Shown here: positions 22,409 to 32,764 of the stretch, piece after piece
Layout of the letters: every line of letters begins with the position of its first letter
How positions within the stretch are numbered: position 1 is the stretch's first letter
Translations under genes and position numbers: made by a program
DNA from: Carallia brachiata
Taxonomy: Eukaryota > Streptophyta > Magnoliopsida > Malpighiales > Rhizophoraceae
Reading direction: 5' to 3'
DNA length: 64,000 bases
Assembly (NCBI GenBank): GCA_021464245.1
Contig: JADCRB010000068.1
Span: forward strand, 9,849,248-9,913,247
Notes under the pieces: model-generated
Databases searched by the model: none
What the model was told of the DNA's origin: nothing
Seen by the model: only the letters and a program-made list of their open reading frames with translations

Positions 22409-24281
22409 AAAATATAGATTTCTTCACTACTTTCCATGAAAGCTCTGGCTGACCGGGATTTCGAACCAACTTAAATTTGTAAACCAGCTTACCAAGTGGT
22501 CCCAACTCTTGCCAAACCTCCTCCACTGAATATAGGCCATCATATATATACGTCTTACCGCTTGAATATGATGAATCTGAAGTGTTTGTAATGCCGCGGA
22601 TCACTCTCACAGGTTTTTTTGCTTCCCTGCTATTTTTCAAAGCAAGATTACCTCGTGTGAGCTCTTGGTCTTCAGGTTCTTTCCCTGCATTATTCATGTT
22701 CCCTCCTTGACCCATATAAATCAAGACATTTTTGTCTTCTGTATCATCATCATAGCCCCCAGATGCTACAATACTTGTTGCAAGACTATATCCACCTTGG
22801 TTCGAATAATCTATGCCACCCTGAATTGGACGATGAACGCCAACAATATTAAGCTCCACCCTGTACTGAAATTCCTCACCAACTTCAACTCCTGGGACAG
22901 ATCCAATTATTGGCTTGCCAGTATTTACATATTTACCTTTCTCCTTCAGGATTTTCGCTGCCTGAAGATCATACCTCCTATGACCATTCCCATGCCCTTT
23001 TGCCTTTAATTCATCTTCCTGCGAGAGCTTCCTACAGATAGCATGGAACAAATGCAATGTTTCCCTAACCTTGTTCCTGATGTCACCTTGAGCACTTGAA
23101 CTACTAGGATGGGAAGGTGGGAGTCTCACCCCTACATCACGTGGTCGTCTAACCAATTTGAATTTGCCACTTTCATTACTATTTTTGCGGTTGTCTTTGT
23201 AATCCAATGCAGCCATTGTACCCATGCCTCTGTAAGCCCATCCGGAAGAAGTTGAATTCTTTTCAGCATCTGCTCCTCCAAAGTTATCCCCTTGCTGCTT
23301 CTTTTCCTTGAAAGCAGATTTTGATAGTTTGAGCAATACAAAGTTGTTCCTCTTCCCTTTGCTTTCCCCTATACCAGCAGCCAAGCCTCCAAGGTTAGAA
23401 TGATTTTGAATACATTCTCTGGTATATTTGTTGCTCTGGTCCCGTACATCCAATTGGACCATCTCCTCTTTTATAGAAGCAGCTCGGGCCTCCACCTGAT
23501 TCCTTGTTTCTTTACTAGCAGGTCCATCGAGTTCAGCTGGAACCCTATTTCCAGTCAGGTGAGAGACATTCACTTGCAATGTCCTGTTGTAAGCATTTGC
23601 ATCTGGAAAATTTTCTCCCAGTTGTTTCCCATCTCCCTCTGATGTCTCTCTCAGTGGCTCTAGCCATGGCTTTCCTTCACAACATGGCTTCTCATCACTG
23701 ATATTTCTTGCATCTGCCAAAGCAGGCAATTTTGGGACCTCTCCTTTGACAATGCGTGAAGCATTTCTTCCACAGAAAGGTGGGAAATCTCTGACAGCAG
23801 ATAGTCTTCTTCGTGGGGGATAATTTCGTTGGACCTTTTCTTTCGATGGACAACTAACATCCACCTTAAGAAAATTCGTCGATGCATCAATAGTTTTGCC
23901 TTCAGACGCTTTTACAGGCACAGCTGTCCCTACAATATTCGAGGCCTCCACAGCCTCTGGCAGCAGTGTCTTCTCCGTTCCCACATTCACTGATTCAATC
24001 CCATTTGAAGGATCAAATGAGAGTTGTCGCTCTTCTACGTGAGAACTCCGAACCTGCATTGAATTGCCAGCTGCATCATCAGACACCGCTTCTGCACCTT
24101 GTGCGAAAATCCTAGAGGCAAACCGTCCACAACCCGGAGGAAATGTTCGAACAGCAGAAACTCTTCGACGTTTATATCTTGGCAGACCAGACTGAGATGA
24201 ACAATGACCATTTTCCATCGGTGTTACGGCTGACACTACCCTTATAGACTCTGTCCGAAGCATATTGTCAACAAATCCCAT
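22407..24281 (-). CDS. SUVH5/6-like SRA-YDG protein truncated before the SET domain (SUVH-A)
   Basis: One uninterrupted 624-residue frame from ATG 24281 to the TGA ending at 22407; SUVH5/6 coding regions are usually intronless. The N-terminus carries two copies of the group's motif: VSAVRTFPPGCGRFASRI (about 42-59) and LSAVRDFPPFCGRNASRI. A spacer helix region (RNKVRETLHLFHAICRKLSQ) precedes the SRA-YDG domain (about 455-610), with GSVPGVEVGEEFQYRVELNI, ATSIVASGGYDDD, VLIYMGQGG and LVYKFKLVRNPGQPELSWK. SRA domains bind methylated cytosine; full SUVH proteins then methylate H3K9. Here the frame ends VVKKSIF, so pre-SET, SET and post-SET are absent, although a relic follows the stop. If expressed, it could read DNA methylation but not methylate histones. 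It may equally be a silent relic. The arm B counterpart is at 62,797. Confidence 0.85.
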   Translation of the reverse strand: MGFVDNMLRTESIRVVSAVTPMENGHCSSQSGLPRYKRRRVSAVRTFPPGCGRFASRIFAQGAEAVSDDAAGNSMQVRSSHVEERQLSFDPSNGIESVNVGTEKTLLPEAVEASNIVGTAVPVKASEGKTIDASTNFLKVDVSCPSKEKVQRNYPPRRRLSAVRDFPPFCGRNASRIVKGEVPKLPALADARNISDEKPCCEGKPWLEPLRETSEGDGKQLGENFPDANAYNRTLQVNVSHLTGNRVPAELDGPASKETRNQVEARAASIKEEMVQLDVRDQSNKYTRECIQNHSNLGGLAAGIGESKGKRNNFVLLKLSKSAFKEKKQQGDNFGGADAEKNSTSSGWAYRGMGTMAALDYKDNRKNSNESGKFKLVRRPRDVGVRLPPSHPSSSSAQGDIRNKVRETLHLFHAICRKLSQEDELKAKGHGNGHRRYDLQAAKILKEKGKYVNTGKPIIGSVPGVEVGEEFQYRVELNIVGVHRPIQGGIDYSNQGGYSLATSIVASGGYDDDTEDKNVLIYMGQGGNMNNAGKEPEDQELTRGNLALKNSREAKKPVRVIRGITNTSDSSYSSGKTYIYDGLYSVEEVWQELGPLGKLVYKFKLVRNPGQPELSWKVVKKSIF

Positions 24282-25060
24282 TCCAGATCAGGAAACAAAG
24301 TAATGAACTGCCCAATAAAAATTAAAAAAATTTCAGCCAAAAAAAAAAAAAGTCTTATAAACATGCATTCAGGTAAAAAAAATAATAATAATAAATATAA
24401 GGAAATCTTGACACTGAAATTCCAGAAATAAAAATGAGACCAAACGAAATCAAATAACACAACACGCGGCCTGTTTGGCATCTCAACATTTTACAAAAAT
24501 AAGTGATTTATGCTAATTTCCTAAACAAACAGCACTTTATTAAGCATCTAAACGCGTGCCCTAATTTAATTTCCCTTCATTTTTCCTCCACTTTCTCGGT
24601 AACTAAACAGGATTTATTCCTCGTCAATCTGGCCAAAAAAAGAATCTCTACGCAAATACCGCAGTAAAACGGAGAATCATAAGAAATACGAAAAGCCGAG
24701 ACAGCTATGGATGAAATTCGAAGCAAAATATCAGATTCCAATCCAAACAAAGGGCAACGAAAGAAGCTTTACATATCGAAGAAAAATTGAATATTTTTAC
24801 GCAAAAAATAAGAAAAATAAGAACAATCAGAAAGGCAATGGCTAACCTGATCAGAGTGTTAATGGAAGTAATTGAATGAAATCAAATGGCCATAAAAAAA
24901 AAAAAGAGCAATTGACAATGGCAGAACTGTTAATCAGTGAAGTTTTGCAGGCGGAGGCGAGGAGTTGGTTGGACAATGGACAAAGGAGCTGGTCGGTGAA
25001 AGTAAATGCGGGTTGGGCACCGCACACATTTTTGTGCCAATTTAAGCAAATCATCTTATA
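24282..25060 (-). promoter_or_regulatory. 5' leader exon, leader intron and promoter of SUVH-A
   Basis: The minus strand shows a leader intron from 24846 (donor ATCAG/GTTAGCCAT) to 24308 (acceptor ending GGGCAG), 25 bases before the ATG. The same donor and acceptor words occur upstream of SUVH-B (intron 62,089-62,770), as does the leader word ACAGTTCTGCCATTGTCAAT. Conservation between the arms supports this leader structure. Confidence 0.65.
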
Positions 25061-26100
25061 TTTTTTAATATTGGCAATTAAATATTTTTTCAGTAATATT
25101 GTTAAATTAATTAATAAAAATTAGTTAAAATTATATTATTTTATATTATTTGTTATTAAAAAAATGTGTCACTTATTTTTAAATTAAATTTTAGTATGTA
25201 CTTTAACTACATTTCACGTTATTTACTTCACAATTTTTATTATTTTCAGTGTACTGTACATATTAATATAAATGTATTTGAAAAAATATTCATAATTAAC
25301 TTTTACGTGAAATATAATAAAATTTCTGTAATCATAAAATAATGTAATTGTTGTCAATTTTTATTAACCGATTTAATAAATTACTTTCAAATGTTAATTG
25401 TCAAAATTGAAAAGAATAAAGAGATTTATTATCTAAATTAAAATCACGCAGAGGTATTAGATTTATTACTTTTTAAAATTAATACTAAATTTATTAATTT
25501 AAATAAAGTTAATGATATTTTTATATGTTAAAAAAAAAAAAAAAAGGAACACAAAAATACTAATAATTGAGAGATTAGTGCTCGGCGTTAAATTTTTGCT
25601 GGCCTCCAGGGTATGACTGTAAGAGAAACCAACGAAAAAATGTGCGTATGCGGTGTGCGAGAGATAGAGAGAGATAAACACAATAATTAAAAAAAAGTAC
25701 ATAAAATAAGTTTACAATTTTGAATTTAATGCAGTTCGAAAAAAACAAAAACAATCTAGTGATGAACTGCTAATTATTAATAATTTAGGTTGTCTTACAT
25801 TAAATATGAAATATGCCATGTTGGGTTTAAGCAAGTCAATTGAATTTTCTCTTAATCTCTATTTCACAGTCTTGTTAGGATACATAACTTATATTTAGTG
25901 TTGATATGGTACCAAATTAGGTATAGTCTAAGTCGAATACATGATGATACATTAGATAATAGAATAGCCTTATTCCGACTTTTACATTGAGTTGATTCAA
26001 GCAACTAAAAAAAGAAATAAGATTTTGATTTTATATGAAACAAAAAAATTTAGTAAAAATCTGCTATTCCATTGCTGATTTCCTTAATTGATTCTGATTC
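25061..26100. other. AT-rich intergenic DNA in arm A
   Basis: A long run of A/T-dominated sequence with no gene character on either strand. A GA-rich patch lies near 25,655-25,675 and a poly-A run near 25,530. Confidence 0.3.
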
Positions 26101-26139
26101 TCTTCCTAAAATGCAAACGAAATGAGTCTTATTTCCTGG

Positions 26140-26716
26140 CAACCCCCCATGGTTCTTTCGTGAAGGTTAACGTGGATGGAAGTGTGGGGTCTAACGGACT
26201 AGCGGGTTCTGGCGGCCTGGCTTGGGATGATGGTGGCAATTGATATTTTGGCTTCTACAGGTCCTGTGGTTATGACACAGTTGTCTCTACGGAATTGAGA
26301 GCCATAGCTTGGGCCCTTTGTTTGGCATGGGAGCGTGAGTTTCGTCGGGTGATTGTAGAGATAGATTCCTTGATCGCTCTGCATAAGCTTACAAAACAAG
26401 ATTGAGATTTAGATTTTTACCGGCTTATTATTGCAGACTGTAGATCCTATGTTCAGAGGCAATGGGAATGTAGGCTAATGCACTTATAGAAGAAAATTAT
26501 TGTGCTGACTATTTTACAAATGTGGGTCAGTCATCATTGATGTACTTAGCTATTTGTGTAGATCCTTTGTCAGATATGCTAAATCTGCTATGAAAGGATA
26601 GAGTAGGAGTTGCACTGCCAAGAGGAGGTTAGCATACTCGTTGGCTTAGCCAACAGGGTTAAGTTTCTTATGTTCATTTCTTCTTCCTTTGATCAAAACA
26701 AAAAAAAAAAAAAATG
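26140..26716 (+). mobile_element. 5'-truncated, degenerate LINE (L1-type) fragment with RNase H domain
   Basis: The plus strand reads, with scattered stops, like the plant non-LTR RNase H domain: VKVNVDGSVGSNGLAGSGGL, then VVSTELRAIAWALCLAWERE, then VIVEIDSLIALHKL. The motif order DGS ... ELRA ... E-DS matches the catalytic pattern of the C-terminal RNase H found in plant L1 elements and their relatives. The copy ends in the typical tail CCTTTGATCAAAACA followed by a poly-A run (26,698-26,714). Stops such as the TGA in GGCAATTGATATTTT show that it is dead. No clear target duplication was found. Confidence 0.75.
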
Positions 26717-26719
26717 TTG

Positions 26720-27483
26720 TTATGTCCAAACTTTTTTTTCGCTGACTAATGTATCATTTGCAATATTTACTTAGCTCTCTAATGTTTGGTACTTTTACTT
26801 CTTTTTTTAGGTAAGTAAAATTTATTCACAATCTAACACTACAAAACATATTTTTTTACTTTCTTATTTCTATTGAACCTCATTCATTGTATGATATGAG
26901 ATCGTAAGTAAATTATACTCATTAAAAAATATGAGTCAAATTAAAAATTCCTTAACTTCCTTTCATCCGTTTTATATTTGTATATGTAGTTGTTATTACA
27001 GCTAACTTTACTTAATTTAAAATTTGGTTCAATCAGCATGAAATTGATCTTTATAAAGAAAGAAAGATACAAAAAGCATAATTAGTAACTGTTTACATAA
27101 TGCTAAGATATTGGAAGACGCTAAAAGATTTTTTATTGTTAGCATTTGCACTATATGATTAATAACTCGTATGATAAGGCATAACTAGAGTCATACTACT
27201 AAATCCATATCCTCATCTTCATCTTTCGTTGATCCCTTCTTTTATCTTAACTGTCAAAACTTAATGCACTGTCAAGATGTGCAAATAAGACAAATAATAA
27301 TTGTAGCTGCTTAGCTGTTGTCTTCAAGGCTATTTAACATAAATATTTGGCTTACAATTTAAGCATGGTTACCGTAACCAAAAATGATTTGAGTTATTTC
27401 TTTATCGCGGTACCTACTGGAATTATATGCATTATCATTTGTATCTTCAACGTCATCATTGTTGTTGGAGAGGCAATATGAAT
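26720..27483. other. Intergenic DNA between LINE fragment and SINE
   Basis: AT-rich sequence without recognisable genes. Nothing with defined boundaries was seen. Confidence 0.3.
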
Positions 27484-27493
27484 TTCATATTGT

Positions 27494-27823
27494 GTATATA
27501 TATATTTTTTACAAAAAAAAAATCAATCACGGACGTATCGATCATCAAATCTTTGAATCGGGTTCGAGCGAAATTTCCACTTGAACAGCCTGTTTAACAA
27601 CTCAAAGGAATCGATCCACTGCGCGAGTGCCAGTAAAGTCAACGAGATTCTGCCACTGGTGTTTTGGCTGACAAGTCTATTTCTAAACGCGGCCTGCAGA
27701 CTTTTGCCACCTTCGTGGCCATCGCGCATATTGACAAGAGGAAGGCATACTGCGCTGGACTCGAACCCAAGACGCTGAGCGTGAAGACACGCTATATTAT
27801 CACTGAGCCATCAACTCGCGTGG
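27494..27823 (-). mobile_element. tRNA-derived SINE, about 330 bp, with perfect 10-bp target duplication
   Basis: On the minus strand the element starts CCACGCGAGTTGATGGCTCA. It carries a polymerase III A box (TGGCTCAGTGA, 27,810-27,800) and a perfect B box (GGTTCGAGTCC, 27,767-27,757), about 33 bases apart as in tRNA genes. A body without tRNA likeness follows, and the 3' end is a T-rich tract. The identical 10-mer TTCATATTGT flanks both sides (27,484-27,493 and 27,824-27,833), marking a recent insertion by target-primed integration. The G+C content is clearly higher than the neighbourhood. Arm B shows no obvious copy at the matching place. Confidence 0.85.
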
Positions 27824-27833
27824 TTCATATTGT

Positions 27834-29412
27834 TATATATATTACGAGTTTAATATATTTAGACATTAACTGCAGGGTATAATTTTCCCTTAGAGATGCA
27901 CAGAATAAGACAATATTATCTTGAGCCTAAAAATTAATAAAACTATTCAATAATTATTTGTGTACTTTAAATATGTTTGCCAAGATAATTATCCATGACT
28001 AAACCAATTAGAAGTATACATTTTTTTTTTTGATATTACAAATAAAACAAATCTAAGTCAATTTTTGCTATTACAAATATCACTAGACTCACAATGCCAT
28101 AGTCTCATAATTATTCAATTGGAAAATTTGAATATGTAACATCTACTTTCAAGGTCGAAATTCCTTTTTCTTTTTTCACTAGGTTGAAATGCTTATTGAT
28201 TAAACTGTTTATTATTCTTGTTCTTTAAATCATGCCTAGTGAAAATTTCAAAGTTGTGGGAGTTGGACATAATTTGTAGATTGAAAACACTTTATATACT
28301 AAACAAAAAAAAAAAACCTAGAGAATATTAACATATGAGATGCCCAGGAAATTTTACAATGCAAACATAGATTTAATGTATTTATACATTATTTAATATA
28401 CATAATATATATAATGATTATTTACAAACATATGTAAGTACATACGTACGTACATACATACATATGTATAATCAGATCCTTTTTTAAATGAAGTGTGATG
28501 GTGACCATAACTTTGACTCTATGATGAATGGAAGTGGATAATATACAGGCAGACACAATATACATGAGGTTAAATCAATTCTTAAAATATAAGGATATAT
28601 GTGTGTCTAGGTTTTTTTTTTTTTTTTTTTTTGGTTAATTGACTCTGATTGAAATTAAAATTTGAGATTTTCAGTTATAGAGACGACTACAGTAACAATC
28701 GAATTATAACTCATTTGTTATGTGTCTAGCTTTGAGTGGATATATATGTGTGTAAAATATAAATATTTTGACTAAATTTAACATGTTTAAACTTATAAGT
28801 TAGAAAACTCATTACGTAATTTATTAGTAATATTTTATGTGCATACAACATGATATTTAACAAATTATAAATTCAATAATATGATATAATGATAGAAATA
28901 AAAGAAAATTTATTAGATAAAATGATTTTTCTTAGTAGCAAACTATTCATTAATATGTGTATAAGAAACTACTTTTCCTAATAAGTATCCAATAATATTG
29001 TTTTACTTACTATCTAATACACCATTTGAAAATTAAGGTCCCATAACCGTCGGCAAAAGCATTCTTAAAATTCATTTCCACAATGCCAATTGAAACACGT
29101 TTCCATAGACGTCCTTGATGCCAACTAAATTAAATAAAGAAAAAGATCCTCATGATATTGACAGCAAAATAAGTATAGAAATTTTTATATGAATCAAGTT
29201 TGGTCAACCCCAATAAAATTGTAGAGAATGAATGGCTGCCCAAACATTTCAAAATATATTAAATTAAAAATAATCCTTGAATATTAAAGACAATTCATCA
29301 CATCAACATTGGAGCTTAATTACAACTATTCAATCATCTAATGATTTATATTACGTTTATAAACTGGGAAATGCAACCAACACACAAATTGGTTTATTGT
29401 TTTTCAAAAAAA
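27834..29412. other. AT-rich intergenic DNA in arm A
   Basis: Without genes. It contains alternating TACGTACGTACATACATACA (about 28,442-28,461) and a T-run near 28,612-28,632. Confidence 0.3.
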
Positions 29413-29772
29413 TCATAAGAGAACAAGCAAAATGGAGCACCAAAACACAAAGGACATGAGAGCTAGAGGCCCCCGGCCAGCGAGCAAAGGACGGGCACCA
29501 TTGCCGAAAGCACTTTGGACGCTGTTATAGATGTTTTTGGTGTCATTGACGAGGCTTTCCGCCGCGTTCTTTGTGTTGTTGATGGCATTCGATGCGCCAT
29601 TCACGACATTGTCCACGGCATTCTTGGTGTCATTGATGAAACTTTTGGTTCCCTCCACCGCGTCCCCGACCGGATTCCAGTCGGATCGGACGAGGAAGGA
29701 GGCGCATAAGGCGGTGATGATGAATAGAAGGAAGATAGAAGAGAATGGCGATCGTGAAAAAGTGTTCATCAT
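29413..29772 (-). CDS. Small secreted LEA-like protein, possible GPI anchor (copy A)
   Basis: An intact 119-residue frame on the minus strand. The N-terminus has a signal-peptide shape: basic start MMNTFSRSPFSS, hydrophobic core IFLLFIITALCASFLV, then RSDWNP. The mature part is an amphipathic repeat spaced by 11 residues (TKNAVDNVV, TKNAAESLV, TKNIYNSVQ), as in group 3 LEA proteins, with N-glycosylation sequons NDT and NNT. After AFGNGARPLLAGRG the C-terminus is a second hydrophobic stretch ending at the last residue, the usual shape of a GPI-attachment signal. A paralogue with the same plan lies at 59,367-59,750. I do not recognise a named family. Extracellular or wall-side location is inferred. 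Confidence 0.75.
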   Translation of the reverse strand: MMNTFSRSPFSSIFLLFIITALCASFLVRSDWNPVGDAVEGTKSFINDTKNAVDNVVNGASNAINNTKNAAESLVNDTKNIYNSVQSAFGNGARPLLAGRGPLALMSFVFWCSILLVLL

Positions 29773-30150
29773 TTGCTCTGGCCCTTTTTCTTTCTAGGGA
29801 CAAAAGGAAATAAGGGAGAAGGCTTGTTAAGTTTGTTATTAGTTGTTTAATTTGGATATAGTTGGTGGGAAATTTGTTTCATTTTCTTAAATTGGGACAC
29901 AATAATAATTTATGGACTTTCAATCCAGTTGGATTTTTGGGGCCTTCTATCAAAGTATAATAATTTTTCAGGCTTTCTATCTTTTGTGCCTGGCATATTA
30001 ACAAATTTAGTTGTGGTTGTTTGATAGTCCTCCTCAATTTAGCAACTTTCGGATTTTGAAACCAGGTTAGTTGGTATCTTTTATTTGGAGCTGGACAAGC
30101 ATACGTGGTTATTTGATTAAAGGTGCCTATTTTTACCAACAACACAACAA
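29773..30150. other. Upstream region of the small secreted gene, conserved in both arms
   Basis: No gene. The stretch 29,970-30,145 matches the reverse complement of about 58,870-59,130 closely (shared words such as TTGGAGCTGGACAAGC and AACAAATTTAGTT). It therefore belongs to the inverted duplication and probably holds the promoter. Confidence 0.55.
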
Positions 30151-30159
30151 CATCTGTCT

Positions 30160-30735
30160 AAAAATTAGGATAAACCATTTGTAAGTTTTAAATCTTTGGA
30201 AATTTTTGCAATTAATTTCTTTTTAGATTTATCCTGAACATTTAATTCTCATTTTATAAGAGTTCTTCTTTTTTTTTTTATATATCAAAATTGGTCAAAT
30301 CGGTATATGCACAATTTGACCAAATTGATAAAGTATCAAAAACTCATAAATAAACCCTAAATCTACGTGTGTATTTCAATGAATTTCTCTTCTTTTTTCT
30401 ACATAAAATTGACAAATAACCCAAATTTTTTCTATTAAGATTTCGTGTTTTTTTTTTTCCATTTTATATGTGGGAGAGAGGAGGAAAATTTAGCGAACTA
30501 GGTGCATATACACATTTCTTTATTTTTCGAATATATTTGAGTATTTTTTATACTGTATCAATTTAGTTAAACTACCTATACATCGGACTGACCAATTTCT
30601 ATTCAAAAAAGAACTTATATAGAATGAACATTAAAAATTTAAGATTAGTTTGAAAACTTAAAAAATTTAGGATTCAACTGTGAACTCCAAAATTTAAGAC
30701 GTCAAAAGAGTCTATCCTAAAATTATGGATCATGA
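30160..30735. mobile_element. Long terminal-inverted-repeat element, arm A only
   Basis: The left end (AATTAGGATAAAC near 30,166) and the right end (on the minus strand AATTTTAGGATAGAC) begin a run of imperfect complementarity of over 130 bases per side. Inner matching words are AGAGTTCTTCTTTT with AAAATTGGTCAAATCGG on the left, and AAGTTCTTTTTTG with AAATTGGTCAGTCCGA on the right in complement. No coding capacity. The flanks match arm B on both sides while the element itself is missing there, so it was probably inserted after the duplication. Exact ends are uncertain. Confidence 0.6.
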
Positions 30736-31560
30736 TTTTATGTGTAATGAATGGTCATAATTGTACAATGTATAAATGTAAGTTTGAGATTAAGCAACTT
30801 AACTACATTAATGCAACTTTAGCGCATTAAATTAAACCATTAGACTATTCTTTTGCAAGCATGAACTATACGAGAAGCAACGAGTAATTCTTTATCACAA
30901 CTTTAATTACGCATGCATCCGAAAGGCTTTTGCCCTTTTTCTTTAGGTATTTATTTAAGGAACCCCCCCCCCCCCCACCCCCTTTTTTGGGTATAAGGGC
31001 TTTTATATCAAGTAAATTAACTAGAGCCCATAGATTAGATAATTTTTACCGTACATTGAAATGTTTTTCCCCAATTGAACTGAATAACAAATTTTACGTT
31101 CTCAAACCTTTTGGAGCGAATGCAAATAGGCGATCACATTTTTGGTCACACAGGTTATTGTATGTCCTTTATACAAAACTTATTAATCACTTTCAACCTT
31201 AGGTTATGTTTATTCTTGAGAAAGTACTTTTTTTTTTGGCCTTTTTCTCTACTTTTTTTTGAATAAATAATTTGTTACATTGAAGATATATTATATTGTT
31301 ATTATCCACAAAAAAAACAAGAAGAAGATATATTATATCATTACTGACATGTCTAAAAGCTCCTTTAAAAGATATAATGTGAATCTCAATAAGAGTCTAT
31401 TAACATTATTCAACATTTGCTGCCGTCTAATTTTACACCAAAATTGATTAAAATTAGAAAACGATATCTAATACTATAAACATAAAGGCAAAACAAAGCC
31501 CTTTAAAAAAAAAAAAAAGTTTTTGCACTTATTTCATACTTTTGTTGCATACATATGAAT
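30736..31560. other. Intergenic DNA in arm A
   Basis: The stretch 30,750-30,930 matches arm B (about 58,140-58,420) in reverse complement, including GCATGCAT and TTGTGATAAAGAA. A run of C bases with one interrupting A lies at about 30,963-30,981. No gene seen. Confidence 0.4.
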
Positions 31561-31620
31561 AATATATACAAAAATTAATTCTGTCACTTTCAGGTCTCAC
31601 ACCACCCTGCCCATCTATCA

Positions 31621-32551
31621 TTACTGCTGACGAGAAATCCGAACTAACTTAAATTTGTACACATAATTACCATGTGGTCCTAACTCTTTCCAGACCTTGT
31701 CCACCAAATACAACCCATCGTAAATGAATGTTTTACTTCTAAAATCAGATGAATTCGAAGACTCTGCCTTGCCACGAATCACTCTCACAGGCGTGTTTGC
31801 ATCCATGCTATTTTTTAAAGCAAGATTGCCTCTTGTAAGTTTTTGATCTTCAAATTCTTTCCTGCCATTATGCAGGTTACCTCCTTGACCTGTGTAAATC
31901 AAGACGTTTGGTTTGACTAAATACTTGTTGTAGCCCCCAGATGCTACAACACTTGTTGCCAGAGTATGCCCATCTTCATTTAGATAATCGATTCCAGCCT
32001 GAACTTGACGATGCAGCCCTATAATATTCATCTCCGCCCTGTACTGGAATCGATCACCAACTTCGACTCCTGGGACCGATCCAACGATTTGCTTGCCTGT
32101 ATTGATATACCATCCTTCTCCTTCAGGATTTTGGCAGCAATAAGGTCGTACCTTTTATGACTACTATTTCCTGCAGGCCCTTTTCTTTTGATTTGTCTTC
32201 CTGCCAGAGCGTCTTACAGAGTGCATGGAAGAAACGTAGCGTTTCAACAACCTTGTTCCTGGCATCATCACCTCCCGCACTACTTGGACCACTTGGATAA
32301 GTTGGAAGGCTCACTTCTGCATCACCTTCGGCGATTACAGGCATAGCTGTTCCTGCATCATTCAACGACCTTGTTCCTGCATCACCTTCAGCACTAGTTG
32401 CACCCTCCTCGACCGGTGCGGAAATCCTGGAGGCAAACCGCCCACACCCTGGAGGAAAATTTCGAACAGCAAAAACTCTTGGACGCTTAGGTGGACATTG
32501 ATTATTTTCCATGGAAGATGACCTTGACAATGTCAAAACTGTAATTGACAA
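31621..32551 (-). pseudogene. SUVH5/6-like SRA pseudogene with two frameshifts
   Basis: The first minus-strand frame starts at 32551, contains MENNQCPPKRPRVFAVRNFP and the group motif FPPGCGRFASRI, reaches RNKVVETLRFFHALCKTLWQ, and fails after ..KEKG (stop near 32,123). The next piece continues homologously in a second frame (GPAGNSSHKRYDLIAAKILK). After GAT-GG near 32,107 a third frame takes over through the SRA domain (GSVPGVEVGDRFQYRAEMNI, ATSVVASGGY, LIYTGQGG, YVYKFKLVRISRQQ) and stops at 31621. Each shift is a net loss of one base (or gain of two) relative to SUVH-A. The central N-terminal spacer present in SUVH-A is much shortened. No pre-SET or SET sequence was recognisable downstream. 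The copy has no counterpart in arm B. Confidence 0.85.
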
Positions 32552-32764
32552 AAGTTTGAAAGTTTGAAGGTTAAATTATATGTGGGGGAGAGCGGGGCAG
32601 TGGCTGTTTAGTAACTGATTTTATAGTCACTGGGGTTGTCCTAAAATGATGGGGACAGTAGTGGTGGGGCGCAAATTCCGGTGGTTCCGGCGAAAACATT
32701 AACTCAGCCAATGGTAATAACATTGACTCGGAATAACTTTGTTTCTAGCAAAAATAAATAAGAA

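Noticed and set aside
22665..23890. Several frames within the SUVH-A gene on both strands
   Set aside because: They are alternative frames of the 624-residue SRA protein.
27523..27882. Frames of 65-72 residues near 27.6 kb
   Set aside because: They lie in the SINE and its flank. The Pol III boxes and target duplication explain the base composition.
29515..29797. Plus-strand frames of 64 and 88 residues
   Set aside because: Antisense of the small secreted gene. The minus frame has signal peptide and paralogue support.
30961..30981. Run of C bases as a possible functional element
   Set aside because: A simple homopolymer tract with one interruption. No structure or conservation visible.
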